A stretch of DNA of 64,000 nt, taken from positions 62,001 to 126,000 of the forward strand of contig NZ_MAXC01000012.1 of NCBI RefSeq assembly GCF_001693485.1, given 5' to 3'. Position numbers and translations under genes: made by a program. Of the stretch, positions 1 to 7,899 are shown piece by piece; the stretch's first letter is position 1; each line of letters begins with the position of its first letter. The notes beneath the pieces are model-generated. The model was not told the origin of the DNA. It worked only from the letters and a program-made list of their open reading frames with translations, and did no database searches. This stretch comes from Bradyrhizobium sp. LMTR 3. GTDB lineage: Bacteria > Pseudomonadota > Alphaproteobacteria > Rhizobiales > Xanthobacteraceae.

Positions 1-527
1 TCCACCGCCGGCACCAGCACCTCGGCATTGGGGAAGGTCGGAGCATTCTCCGCGGTCAAAAGGCCGTTGATGTGGTCGCCGTGGAAGTGCGAGATAACGA
101 CGATGTCGACCGCCTTCGGGTCGAAGCCCGCGGCGACCATGTTGGCGCCGAACTGGCCGACATTGCCCTTGCTCGATGCAAAGGCCGCGGCGCCGTTGCC
201 GGTATCGACCACCACGAGCTTGCCACCGGTATTGATGACCAGCGGCGCGAACTGGATCGACATCTTGTCCTTCGGCATGAAGGCCTTTTCGAGCGCCACG
301 TTGACTTCGTCCTTCTTGACGTTGAGCACGAACGTGTCGGGCAGCGCGAAATTGTTGACGCCGTCAGAGATGGCCGTCACCTGGGCATCGCCCACCTTGT
401 AGCGATAGAAGCTCGGCGCCTGCTTGTCCGCCACTGGGGCGGCCGCCCTGGCGGACGCCTGCGGCAACAGCGGCGCGGCGGCGAGCGCAGCGGCTCCGGC
501 GAGTGCGTGACGGCGTGTCAATTCCAT
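1..527 (-). CDS. MBL-fold metallo-hydrolase, exported (partial, C-terminus outside window)
   Basis: About 175 N-terminal residues are present and the gene runs off the left edge. The start ATG (525-527) follows a GGAGGACATCACC ribosome-binding site on the minus strand. The N-terminus MELTRRHALAGAAAL has a twin-arginine followed by a hydrophobic run, so Tat export is likely. Near residue 150 the metal-binding signature SHFHGDHINGL (HxHxDH) identifies a zinc-dependent metallo-beta-lactamase fold. The preceding VVDTGNG loop is also typical of the family. The substrate cannot be read from the fragment; lactonase, thioesterase or beta-lactamase-like roles are all possible. Confidence 0.88.
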   Translation of the reverse strand, partial: MELTRRHALAGAAALAAAPLLPQASARAAAPVADKQAPSFYRYKVGDAQVTAISDGVNNFALPDTFVLNVKKDEVNVALEKAFMPKDKMSIQFAPLVINTGGKLVVVDTGNGAAAFASSKGNVGQFGANMVAAGFDPKAVDIVVISHFHGDHINGLLTAENAPTFPNAEVLVPAV

Positions 528-721
528 GGTGATGTCCTCCCAGTTGAGACGATGAATGAGGTGGCGGGATGCCCGCCTGATGCGTGCCCTTGGTCCGGTT
601 GCCGCTGAACCTATCAACGGTTCTGCGATAGCACGACGACAGCCCGGCAACGCCAACGCGAAGATGCTGCAGTCTGCGTCTTGTGGGCTAACACCCCCAT
701 CATCAGCTTATTCCAGCCGTC

Positions 722-1252
722 CTACACCACCCGCCACAGCCATTCGGCGATCTTCCCCATGACGTCGCCTACCAGCAGCAGAACGGCCGACCAGACCAGC
801 GCCGAGACAAAATTGGCGATCTGAAAGGGCCAGTAGGCCATTTCGAAAATGCCGGCGGCGAGCGGCACCGAGGCGCGCAGCGGCCCGAAGAATCGGCCGA
901 TGAAGATCGAGGGCACGCCCCATTTTTTCACGAATTCCTCGCCGCGCGGCAGGATCTCGGGATAGCGCGACAAAGGCCACATCTCGGCGACATGCTCCTT
1001 GTAGCGATAGCCGAACCAGTAGGAGACCCAGTCGCCGAGCGCCGCGCCGATGCCGCCGGCGAGCCAGACCGGCCAGAAGCTGATGCCGCTGACGCCGATC
1101 AGCGCGCCGATCGCGACCAGCGCCCCCCAGGCCGGCACCAGCAGCGAGACGAAGGCAAGCGATTCGCCGAATGCCAGCACCAGGACAATCGGTGCGGCCC
1201 ACACCTGGTTGTCGCGCACGAAATCAGCCAGGGCGCGCACATAGTCTTCCAT
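722..1252 (-). CDS. DedA/SNARE-associated (VTT) family membrane protein
   Basis: A 176-residue integral membrane protein. The start MEDYVRALADF was chosen because GGGGAAGG lies upstream and the 18 residues ahead of it look non-coding. Family hallmarks are the G-GD element in GGIGAALGDWVSYWFG and the GRFFGPLR motif near residue 120, followed by two C-terminal hydrophobic segments. DedA proteins are inner-membrane proteins linked to lipid scrambling and envelope homeostasis (family knowledge). It stands alone, divergent from parE, so the context does not refine its role. Confidence 0.85.
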   Translation of the reverse strand: MEDYVRALADFVRDNQVWAAPIVLVLAFGESLAFVSLLVPAWGALVAIGALIGVSGISFWPVWLAGGIGAALGDWVSYWFGYRYKEHVAEMWPLSRYPEILPRGEEFVKKWGVPSIFIGRFFGPLRASVPLAAGIFEMAYWPFQIANFVSALVWSAVLLLVGDVMGKIAEWLWRVV

Positions 1253-1621
1253 GTCTTGAGTGCCTTCCCCGCCCCGTTCACACCCCTGAACTTTCGTCTG
1301 ATTCAAGGCTATGCGACAGCTAAGCCAGCCGCTTGCATGACTTCAAGTCACAAGGGCTGGCACGGCATGTGATTGCCCCCGTGCCGGCTGCCGCAACCGC
1401 GATCGATGCCCACGAAAAACCATGATCTGTCCGGGCTATAGCCGAGGGCCTTTGCGGTCCTCTGTTCAGAGCCGCGCGAGACTGGTACGGCCTTGCAATC
1501 CGGTGCCACAGCAGGGAATAAGCGCGCGCGCTTGCCCCGCCGTCACCTTTTCAGCCCATCCGTGGCATAGTCACAGCGACCGATTCGCTCGCGCGAGATC
1601 GCGCGCAACACCTAAAGAGCC
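1253..1621. other. Intergenic region between the DedA gene and parE
   Basis: No convincing gene lies in these 369 bases. They must carry both divergent promoters. One inverted repeat is visible: GGCACGG (1359-1365) pairs with CCGTGCC (1379-1385) across a 13-base loop. No run of T follows it, so it is not an obvious terminator; an operator or mRNA leader hairpin is possible. Confidence 0.5.
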
Positions 1622-3676
1622 ATGTCCAAGTCATTGAAATCAGCTACAAAACCAAAATCCGCCAACGATTTGTTCGGAGCGGAAGGCAAAGGCCGCGCAG
1701 CGCCCAAGGCCGCGTCGCGCGGAACCAGCGCCGAGGCGGGCTATACCGCGGCCGACATCGAGGTGCTGGAAGGCTTGGAACCGGTGCGCCGACGCCCCGG
1801 CATGTACATCGGTGGCACGGACGAAAAGGCGCTGCACCACCTGTTCGCCGAAGTCATCGACAATGCCATGGACGAGGCGCTGGCAGGGCATGCCTCGTTC
1901 ATCGAGGTGGAACTGAGCGCCGAAGGCTTTCTGACCGTCACCGATAATGGCCGCGGCATCCCGGTCGATCCGCATCCGAAGTTTCCGAAGAAGTCGGCGC
2001 TCGAAGTCATCATGTGCACGCTGCATTCCGGCGGCAAGTTCGACTCCAAGGTCTACGAGACCTCGGGCGGCCTGCACGGCGTCGGCGTCTCCGTGGTCAA
2101 CGCCCTCTCCTCGCGGCTTGAGGTCGAAGTCGCGCGCAGCCAAAAGCTCTACCGGATGAGTTTTGAGCGCGGCCACCCCAAGGGCAAGCTCGAGGACCTC
2201 GGCAAGATCAACAACCGCCGCGGCACCCGCATCCGCTTCAAGCCGGACACCGACATCTTCGGCACCAAGGCGGCCTTCAAGCCGCAGCGCCTGTTCAAGA
2301 TGACGCGCTCGAAAGCCTATCTGTTCGGCGGCGTCGAGATCCGCTGGCGCTGCGATCCCGCGCTGCTCAAGGGCATCGAGGACGTGCCCGCCGAGGACAG
2401 TTTCCACTTCCCGGGCGGCCTGAAGGACTATCTCGCCGCCGCCATTCACGCCGATACGCTGGTGCATCCGGATATCTTCTCCGGCAAGTCGGGCCGCAAC
2501 GGCGCCCATGGCGCCTGCGAATGGGCGGTCGCCTGGACGGCGGATGCCGACGGCTTCCTCTCCTCCTACTGCAACACCGTGCCGACGCCGGACGGCGGCA
2601 CCCACGAATCCGGCATGCGCAGCGCGATGCTGCGCGGCCTGAAAGACCACGCCGAGCGCATCGGCCAGGGCAAGCGCGCCGCGCCCGTCACGTCGGAAGA
2701 CGTCATGGTGGGGGCTGCCGTGATGCTGTCCGTGTTCGTGCGCGAGCCGGAATTCCAGGGCCAGACCAAGGATCGTCTCGCTACCGCAGAAGCCCAGAAG
2801 ATCGTCGAACAGGCGATCAAGGACCCGTTCGATCACTGGCTGTCGGGCAATCCGCTGCAGGCCAACAAGCTCCTGGATTTCGTCATCGAGCGCGCCGACG
2901 AGCGGTTGCGCCGACGCGCCGAAAAGGAAACTTCGCGCAAGACCGCGGTGAAGAAGCTGCGGCTGCCCGGCAAGCTCGCCGATTGCACCAACACGGCGAC
3001 TGAAGGCTCCGAGCTCTTCATCGTCGAGGGCGACTCGGCGGGCGGCAGCGCCAAACAGGCGCGCGACCGCAAGACCCAGGCCGTGCTTCCCCTGCGCGGA
3101 AAAATCCTCAACGTCGCCTCTGCCGGCAAGGACAAGCTCACCGCTAACGCGCAGCTTTCCGACCTCATGCAGGCGATCGGTTGCGGCACCGGCGCGCATT
3201 ATCGCGAAGAGGATCTGCGCTACTCGCGCATCATCATCATGACGGACGCCGACGTCGACGGCGCGCATATCGCGTCATTGCTGATCACGTTCTTCTACCG
3301 CCAGACGCCGCGGCTGATCGACGAAGGCCATCTCTATCTGGCGGTGCCGCCGCTCTACAAGCTGACCCACGGCAGCAAGTCGGTCTATGCCCGCAACGAT
3401 GCACATAAGGATGCGCTCCTGAAGAGCGAGTTCAACGCCAACGCCAAGGTCGAGGTGAACCGCTTCAAAGGCCTCGGCGAGATGATGCCGGCTCAGCTCA
3501 AGGAAACCACCATGGACCCGGCCAAGCGCACGATGCTCCGCGTGGTGCTGCTGGCCGACGACCGCGAAGGCACGGCTGATTCCGTCGAGCGGCTGATGGG
3601 AACCAAGGCCGAGGCCAGATTCGCCTTCATCTCCGACAAGGCGGAGTTCGCCAGCGACGAGCTGCTGGACGTCTGA
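1622..3676 (+). CDS. parE: DNA topoisomerase IV subunit B
   Basis: A 684-residue type IIA topoisomerase ATPase subunit. With ParC it decatenates daughter chromosomes using ATP. Visible motifs are the GHKL ATPase elements IDNAMDEALAG (about residue 85), DNGRGIP (about 107) and GGLHGVGVSVVNALS (about 145). The TOPRIM motifs are EGDSAGGSAKQARDRKTQA (about 468) and MTDADVDGAH (about 540). The C-terminus ends soon after the last conserved block, without the insert seen in many gamma GyrB proteins, so it is ParE rather than GyrB. About 45 residues rich in K, S and A precede the ATPase domain, a common extension in Rhizobiales. It is a single gene, followed by 200 bases to the next start. Confidence 0.95.
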   Translation: MSKSLKSATKPKSANDLFGAEGKGRAAPKAASRGTSAEAGYTAADIEVLEGLEPVRRRPGMYIGGTDEKALHHLFAEVIDNAMDEALAGHASFIEVELSAEGFLTVTDNGRGIPVDPHPKFPKKSALEVIMCTLHSGGKFDSKVYETSGGLHGVGVSVVNALSSRLEVEVARSQKLYRMSFERGHPKGKLEDLGKINNRRGTRIRFKPDTDIFGTKAAFKPQRLFKMTRSKAYLFGGVEIRWRCDPALLKGIEDVPAEDSFHFPGGLKDYLAAAIHADTLVHPDIFSGKSGRNGAHGACEWAVAWTADADGFLSSYCNTVPTPDGGTHESGMRSAMLRGLKDHAERIGQGKRAAPVTSEDVMVGAAVMLSVFVREPEFQGQTKDRLATAEAQKIVEQAIKDPFDHWLSGNPLQANKLLDFVIERADERLRRRAEKETSRKTAVKKLRLPGKLADCTNTATEGSELFIVEGDSAGGSAKQARDRKTQAVLPLRGKILNVASAGKDKLTANAQLSDLMQAIGCGTGAHYREEDLRYSRIIIMTDADVDGAHIASLLITFFYRQTPRLIDEGHLYLAVPPLYKLTHGSKSVYARNDAHKDALLKSEFNANAKVEVNRFKGLGEMMPAQLKETTMDPAKRTMLRVVLLADDREGTADSVERLMGTKAEARFAFISDKAEFASDELLDV

Positions 3677-3881
3677 TTCATCGGAAACAGGCGATTTTCG
3701 AGCAATTTCCGGCCATTCTGGTCGGTAATTGGCAAATCTGCCCGTCTTTCGAGCTTTTGCCAGTCGTTCCTTTTCGGCCCAGTGTGCTCCCCCCGCAACA
3801 GCAATTTAGTCGGAACTGCGTATAGTCACGCTACTGGATTTTGGGAATCGGCGCTCGCGCACCTAGGTAAGGGACTTGAAA

Positions 3882-4706
3882 ATGAAAAAGGTACTGCTCG
3901 CTCTGACAGCGGTGGCAGCAATGACTGGATCGGCCGTTGCGGCTGACCTCGGGGCACGTCCCTATGCCAAGGCTCCGGCTCCGGTGGCTGCCGCATACAA
4001 CTGGACCGGTTTCTACATCTTCGGTGGTGGCGGCGGCGGGCTGTGGAGCGCTGATAGCAACGTGGTGAGCACCGGCGGCTTTGGGCCAGCTGGCACTGTG
4101 ATAACCCGCGACCAGCGCTTTGGCGGCAGTGGCTGGTTCGGAACGGTCGGTGGCGGCTATGACTGGCAGTTCGGCGGCCGGTGGGTGGCCGGTATTTTCG
4201 GTGACGCGCAGTTCGGAGATATCCGGGGCTCCGTCGGCGATCCTTTCACCTTCATCGGCGGCACCGAAGGCCGCATGAAGCTTGAGACGAGCTATGCCGC
4301 TGGCGTGCGACTGGGCTATCTGGTTGCGCCCAATGTGTTGTCTTACGTTAATGCTGGTTACTCTGGTTCAGAATGGTCGGGTACTACTCAATCCACTGTC
4401 TTCGCGCCCGGTGGTCCTGGACTCTACACCACGGAGTCCTTCGACCGTCACGGATGGTTCATTGGCGGCGGTGTCGAGAACAACCTGGACCTTTTCGGCA
4501 TCTCGGCTCCCGGCTGGTTCATGAAGACGGAATATCGCTCTGCATTCTATGATCGTGCCACCCTGCCCGGGACGTTTGCTCCGGCTAGTGGCCTTGCGGG
4601 CCCGACCGGCACAGCCGTTACCTTCAAGCCCTGGACGCAGACCATCAGCACCTCGTTGGTCTACCGCTTCAACTGGGGCGGCGCTCCGGTCGCCGCCAGG
4701 TACTGA
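3882..4706 (+). CDS. Omp25/Omp31-like outer membrane beta-barrel protein
   Basis: A 274-residue secreted protein. The ATG at 3882 is preferred over an in-frame TTG six bases upstream because AAGGGA sits 7 bases before it. The signal peptide MKKVLLALTAVAAMTGSAVA ends at AVAA-DLGARPY. The mature part carries the family entry motif YNWTGFYIFGGGGGGLW and alternating aromatic/Gly strands, and it ends in VAARY. This matches the 8-stranded porin-like Omp25 group of Rhizobiales, which act as structural outer-membrane proteins. A strong terminator follows directly. It is a distant paralog of the minus-strand barrel gene at 6933-7718. Confidence 0.88.
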   Translation: MKKVLLALTAVAAMTGSAVAADLGARPYAKAPAPVAAAYNWTGFYIFGGGGGGLWSADSNVVSTGGFGPAGTVITRDQRFGGSGWFGTVGGGYDWQFGGRWVAGIFGDAQFGDIRGSVGDPFTFIGGTEGRMKLETSYAAGVRLGYLVAPNVLSYVNAGYSGSEWSGTTQSTVFAPGGPGLYTTESFDRHGWFIGGGVENNLDLFGISAPGWFMKTEYRSAFYDRATLPGTFAPASGLAGPTGTAVTFKPWTQTISTSLVYRFNWGGAPVAARY

Positions 4707-4727
4707 TCTCTGCTAACTCGACAGCTC

Positions 4728-4757
4728 AAAAGCCCCGGCATTGTCCGGGGCTTTTTT
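4728..4757 (+). terminator. Rho-independent terminator after the Omp25-like gene
   Basis: AGCCCCGG (4731-4738) pairs with CCGGGGCT (4745-4752) around a short loop, and a run of six T follows. It lies 22 bases after the barrel gene stop codon. Confidence 0.85.
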
Positions 4758-4779
4758 GTTGCTCGATACAGACCTTGTC

Positions 4780-4922
4780 TTGGACGCGGTGCAGCGTGCC
4801 CCCGGCGATGCGAAGCGTCGTCCGGTACGCTGCACCGCAGAGCCGGGACCCATGTCTCCGTTCGACCATAGGCCCCGGCTCTGCAGCGCACCGCTACGCG
4901 CTGCGCTGCGTCCGGGGCACGA
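4780..4922. repeat. Intergenic palindromic repeat, family E, copy 1
   Basis: The block starts with GGACGCGGTGCAGCGTGCC, has GCACCGCAGAGCCGGGACC in the middle, and closes with GCGTCCGGGGCACGAG. A diverged copy with the same modules lies at 23087-23251. The ends are mutually inverted (GTGCCCCGGACGC type) and internal hairpins alternate along it. Such non-coding repeats are frequent between Bradyrhizobium genes; I see no reading frame worth calling. Confidence 0.7.
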
Positions 4923-4946
4923 GTCTTGCGCTTGACGATCATCCTC

Positions 4947-5030
4947 TCAGCCCCCTGCCACCGCCGCCTTCAGCGACCAATAGGCCCGCCGCAACCGACA
5001 CTCGATCTCGGACCAGTCCTGATCCGTCAT
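4947..5030 (-). CDS. Possible 27-residue small protein, translationally coupled
   Basis: A short frame, MTDQDWSEIECRLRRAYWSLKAAVAGG, begins with an ATG overlapping the TGA of the upstream gene (ATGA, 5027-5030) on the minus strand. The ATGA overlap and the amphipathic-looking sequence are the only evidence for translation. There is no separate ribosome-binding site. It is unknown in function and may be chance. Confidence 0.3.
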   Translation of the reverse strand: MTDQDWSEIECRLRRAYWSLKAAVAGG

Positions 5031-5572
5031 CGCCCGCGCGCGTCGCGCCAGGCCATCGCCTCGGCGCAGCCGACACCTGACATCACCAGCGACGGATCGT
5101 CGGGATGCTTGCCGTAGGTGATGGCGGCAACGCGCGCGACCGTCACGCCGTACTGCGCGGGGCCCACGGCCTCGCGCCTTGCCTGCCACCAATCGAGCTC
5201 GAGTCGCGCGGCTTCCTCGACGTCGAAGCCGCCGGGTGTGGCGGACGCGAGTAAACGGTAGTAGGTCACGAGCGCGGGCAGCGCGGCGTTGGCGGCCTCG
5301 CGGGAGCGCGTCGGCTGGAAGGCTTTCGCGGCCCTGGCCGCCGCCAAGGCGATCCGCAAGCTGTCGAGCGGCGAGAAGCCGAACTGCGTCCGCGACAGCT
5401 CGTAGAGGTGATAGAACAGCGCGGCATAGCGCTTGTCGTAATAGTCGCGCCACATCGCCGTCTCCAGCCGCGCGATTTCACCCGGGTCGAAGGCGCGCAA
5501 ATCAGCGTTCCGCGGCCACGAGACATGGGCACCGATGGCAACCAGAACCAACGCGAGCGCGAGACAGACCAT
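5027..5572 (-). CDS. Conserved hypothetical protein with N-terminal membrane anchor
   Basis: About 181 residues from the start MVCLALALVLVAIGAHVSW, a signal anchor or uncleaved signal peptide. The rest is soluble and mostly helical, rich in A, R, Y and W, for example AMWRDYYDKRYAALFYHLYELSR. I recognise no catalytic motif. The start is uncertain: the open frame continues another 57 codons upstream, but that part is Pro/Arg-rich and unlike coding sequence. It is divergent from the small membrane protein at 5743. Function unknown; periplasmic location inferred. Confidence 0.6.
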   Translation of the reverse strand: MVCLALALVLVAIGAHVSWPRNADLRAFDPGEIARLETAMWRDYYDKRYAALFYHLYELSRTQFGFSPLDSLRIALAAARAAKAFQPTRSREAANAALPALVTYYRLLASATPGGFDVEEAARLELDWWQARREAVGPAQYGVTVARVAAITYGKHPDDPSLVMSGVGCAEAMAWRDARGR

Positions 5573-5742
5573 TCGGCGATGTGGCCCTTGAGGTGGCGGC
5601 GCGGCGACTTCCGACCTTGCGGAACCGACCGGCTTTCTATTCGATCGGAAGCTACGGCCGCCGGCGGCATTGGTTTCCTGCGGCGAGCCGAAGACGAAGC
5701 CGCGCCGCGTCCCCGCGCAAAGCGGTAGCAAGGGAGGAAGCA

Positions 5743-5928
5743 ATGGCCAGATCCCTTTCGATCATCGGATTTCTGGCGCTTGCGATCGGCCTTTTGTGGA
5801 TCGGCCAGGGCACCGGTGCCATTCGCTGGCCGCCATCGAGCTTCATGATCGACCAGTTACAATGGGCCGGATATGGCGCGGTGCTCATCGCCGTCGGCCT
5901 GATCCTGATCTGGCAAGGCAACCGCTAG
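5743..5928 (+). CDS. Small two-TM membrane protein (61 aa)
   Basis: A strong AGGGAGGAAGCA ribosome-binding site precedes the ATG. The 61-residue product has two hydrophobic helices (about residues 6-22 and 44-57) joined by a short loop containing GTGAIRWPPSSFM, and it ends in IWQGNR. It has no domain I can name. The good ribosome-binding site and clean membrane topology make it a likely real small inner-membrane protein. It ends 20 bases before an intergenic repeat. Confidence 0.75.
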   Translation: MARSLSIIGFLALAIGLLWIGQGTGAIRWPPSSFMIDQLQWAGYGAVLIAVGLILIWQGNR

Positions 5929-5948
5929 ATTCGTATAAACTTTTAGAC

Positions 5949-6042
5949 CCTCATGGTGAGGAGGCGCTTGCGCCGTCTCGAACCGTGAGGCCCGGCTCTC
6001 ATCCTTCGAGACGCGGCGAAGACGCCGCTCCTCAGGATGAGG
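5949..6042. repeat. Intergenic palindromic repeat, family A, copy 1
   Basis: It starts with CCTCATGGTGAGGAGGCGC and ends with GCTCCTCAGGATGAGG, so the ends are imperfect inverted repeats. Internal modules are GTCTCGAACCGTGAGG and CATCCTTCGAGACG. Three more copies lie at 13938-14040, 14508-14611 and 19308-19409. It sits 29 bases before the SDR gene start. Confidence 0.85.
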
Positions 6043-6070
6043 TCTGACACTTCAAGGAGGCAGGACTACT

Positions 6071-6841
6071 ATGGCAGCAAAACTCTTCGACCTCACCGGC
6101 AAGGTAGCCATCGTCACCGGCGGCAATGGCGGCATCGGGCTCGGCATGGCCCGGGGCCTCACAGAGGCCGGCGCGGCGATCGCCGTGGTGGGCCGCAACG
6201 AAGCCAAGTCGGCCGACGCGGTCGCGGAACTTACGCAAGGCGGCGCCAAGGCGATTGCGGTTGCCGCCGATGTCACCGACAAGGCCGCGGTCGCCGCCAT
6301 GACCGAGCGCGTCGTCCGCGATCTCGGCCGCATCGATATTCTCGTCAACAATGCCGGCATCAATATCCGCAAGCCGCCGCATGCGCTCGATATCGCCGAA
6401 TGGAACAGCGTGATCCAAACCAACCTCACCAGCGCCTTCCTATGTTCGCAGGCGGTCTATCCGGCGATGAAGACGGCCGGCGGCGGCAAGATCATCAATA
6501 TCGGCTCGATGATGTCGATCTTTGGTGCCAGCTTCACGCCAGCCTATGCCGCGAGCAAGGGCGGCATCGTGCAGTTCACCCGCTCCTGCGCCTGTGCCTG
6601 GGCAGCCGACAACATCCAGGCCAACGCCGTGCTGCCGGGCTGGATCGACACCGATCTCACCAAGCGCGCCCGCAAGGAGATCGACGGCCTGCACGATCGG
6701 GTGCTGGCGCGCACGCCCGCAGCGCGCTGGGGCGGGATAGACGACTTTGCGGGCATCGCGGTCTTCCTAGCCTCGCCCGCCTCCGACTTCATAACCGGCA
6801 CGGCGATTCCCGTCGACGGCGGGTATTCTGTTATGGGGTAG
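6071..6841 (+). CDS. SDR family NAD(P)-dependent oxidoreductase
   Basis: A 256-residue classical short-chain dehydrogenase. The cofactor motif is TGGNGGIGLG (about residue 16), with NNAGIN near 92 and the catalytic Ser in INIGSMMSIFG. The active-site YAASK (YxxxK) lies near 160, and the C-terminal FITGTAIPVDGGYS is typical. It resembles the 2-deoxy-D-gluconate 3-dehydrogenase / sorbitol-type group, but the substrate cannot be assigned. AAGGAGGCAGGACTACT supplies the ribosome-binding site. A shared convergent terminator follows. Confidence 0.9.
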   Translation: MAAKLFDLTGKVAIVTGGNGGIGLGMARGLTEAGAAIAVVGRNEAKSADAVAELTQGGAKAIAVAADVTDKAAVAAMTERVVRDLGRIDILVNNAGINIRKPPHALDIAEWNSVIQTNLTSAFLCSQAVYPAMKTAGGGKIINIGSMMSIFGASFTPAYAASKGGIVQFTRSCACAWAADNIQANAVLPGWIDTDLTKRARKEIDGLHDRVLARTPAARWGGIDDFAGIAVFLASPASDFITGTAIPVDGGYSVMG

Positions 6842-6872
6842 CCAAAGAGAGCTTGCCGGATCCTTCGCCTGA

Positions 6873-6906
6873 ACAAAAAAGCCCCGGCCAAGGCCGGGGC
6901 TTTTCC
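6873..6906. terminator. Bidirectional terminator between convergent genes
   Basis: GCCCCGGCC (6881-6889) pairs with GGCCGGGGC (6892-6900). It is flanked by six A on the left and four T on the right, so it can stop the SDR gene (+) and the barrel gene (-), which converge here. Confidence 0.8.
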
Positions 6907-6932
6907 ATCTTCTCTGGATTTCAGTACTTGGA

Positions 6933-7718
6933 TCAGTACCTGGCGACGACCGGCCCGGTCGGCCACGGATTGAACTTGTAGCTCACCCGAGCCATCACAG
7001 CGTCGACATCCGCATCGACGTTGCGGAAACTCACCCCTCCAGCAGTGCAGGTAATCAACGCCAGATTACAATTGTGCTGCTTGCTGTCGAACTCGTAGTG
7101 CTTGTAGTCGACGCCGAGGATCAGGTTGTCGAGAACGGCGTATTCGAAACCAACGCCGGCATACCAACCGCCATGCGAAGCGCCGGCATGGTCCGCCGTA
7201 AGGCCGGTTCCGTTGATCAGGACCTGGGTGTCGATGTCAGCCTGTGCGTAGCCGCCCTGGCCATACACCATGAAGCGGTTCCAAGCATAACCGACCCGAC
7301 CACCGATATACCAGATGTCATTGACGCGGCTTTGGCAGGATAAGCCAACGACCAAGTTGCAGGCGCCGAGGACGCCAGTGCCAGCGGTGGTGTTGAAGCC
7401 GTTGTCGAGGGCATTGTAGCCGCCTTCGATACCGAGGACGAAATTGCCCCACTGCTTCTGGATTCCGGCAAAGCCGCCGTAAATCAAAGCGGTGTCGCTG
7501 TTACCGGTGCTCCAGAGGAAGGGCGGAGCATTGAAGAAGTTTCCGGCGGTGTCATGCCAGGCGCCGCCAACCGCGCCGCCGACATAGATACCGGACCAAT
7601 CATAGACAACGACCGGGGGCACCACAGGCGCCTTCGCGATGCGTGCCGGCATGTCTGCGGCGAACGCGCTCGCCGCGCTGGCGGCAAGGATGGAAGCAGC
7701 GAGTACCAGTTTCTTCAT
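6933..7718 (-). CDS. Omp25-like outer membrane beta-barrel protein
   Basis: A 261-residue secreted protein with signal peptide MKKLVLAASILAASAASAFA and mature start DMPARIAKAP. It has the same architecture as the barrel at 3882: the entry motif YDWSGIYVGGAVGGAWHD, Gly/aromatic strands (YIGGRVGYAW, YAGVGFEYAV) and the C-terminus VVARY. GGGGC precedes the ATG on the minus strand. It is expected in the outer membrane as a structural or weak pore protein. Two such genes within 4 kb, separated by unrelated genes, suggest lineage expansion of the family. Confidence 0.88.
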   Translation of the reverse strand: MKKLVLAASILAASAASAFAADMPARIAKAPVVPPVVVYDWSGIYVGGAVGGAWHDTAGNFFNAPPFLWSTGNSDTALIYGGFAGIQKQWGNFVLGIEGGYNALDNGFNTTAGTGVLGACNLVVGLSCQSRVNDIWYIGGRVGYAWNRFMVYGQGGYAQADIDTQVLINGTGLTADHAGASHGGWYAGVGFEYAVLDNLILGVDYKHYEFDSKQHNCNLALITCTAGGVSFRNVDADVDAVMARVSYKFNPWPTGPVVARY

Positions 7719-7899
7719 TGCATTTGCCCCTTGTACTGAGCACTGCGCGGATGAGCAGCGGTGAGGATCAAATCGATGACCTAAATTACCCGGATTCCAG
7801 CCCCTTGGCTGTCACCCGATTGCTACAGTTGCGCGCAATGTTATCTCCGGTTGAGGATACCAAAATACCTACAACTGGTTGTTTCGGCAGGGCCGCAGC

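Noticed and set aside
1640..3268. 542-codon minus-strand frame opposite parE
   Set aside because: Complete antisense of the well-supported parE gene; no motif in the product.
5617..5650. A third EcfG-type promoter ahead of the small membrane protein
   Set aside because: GGAAC is present but the base group 16-17 positions downstream reads CGAT, not CGTT.
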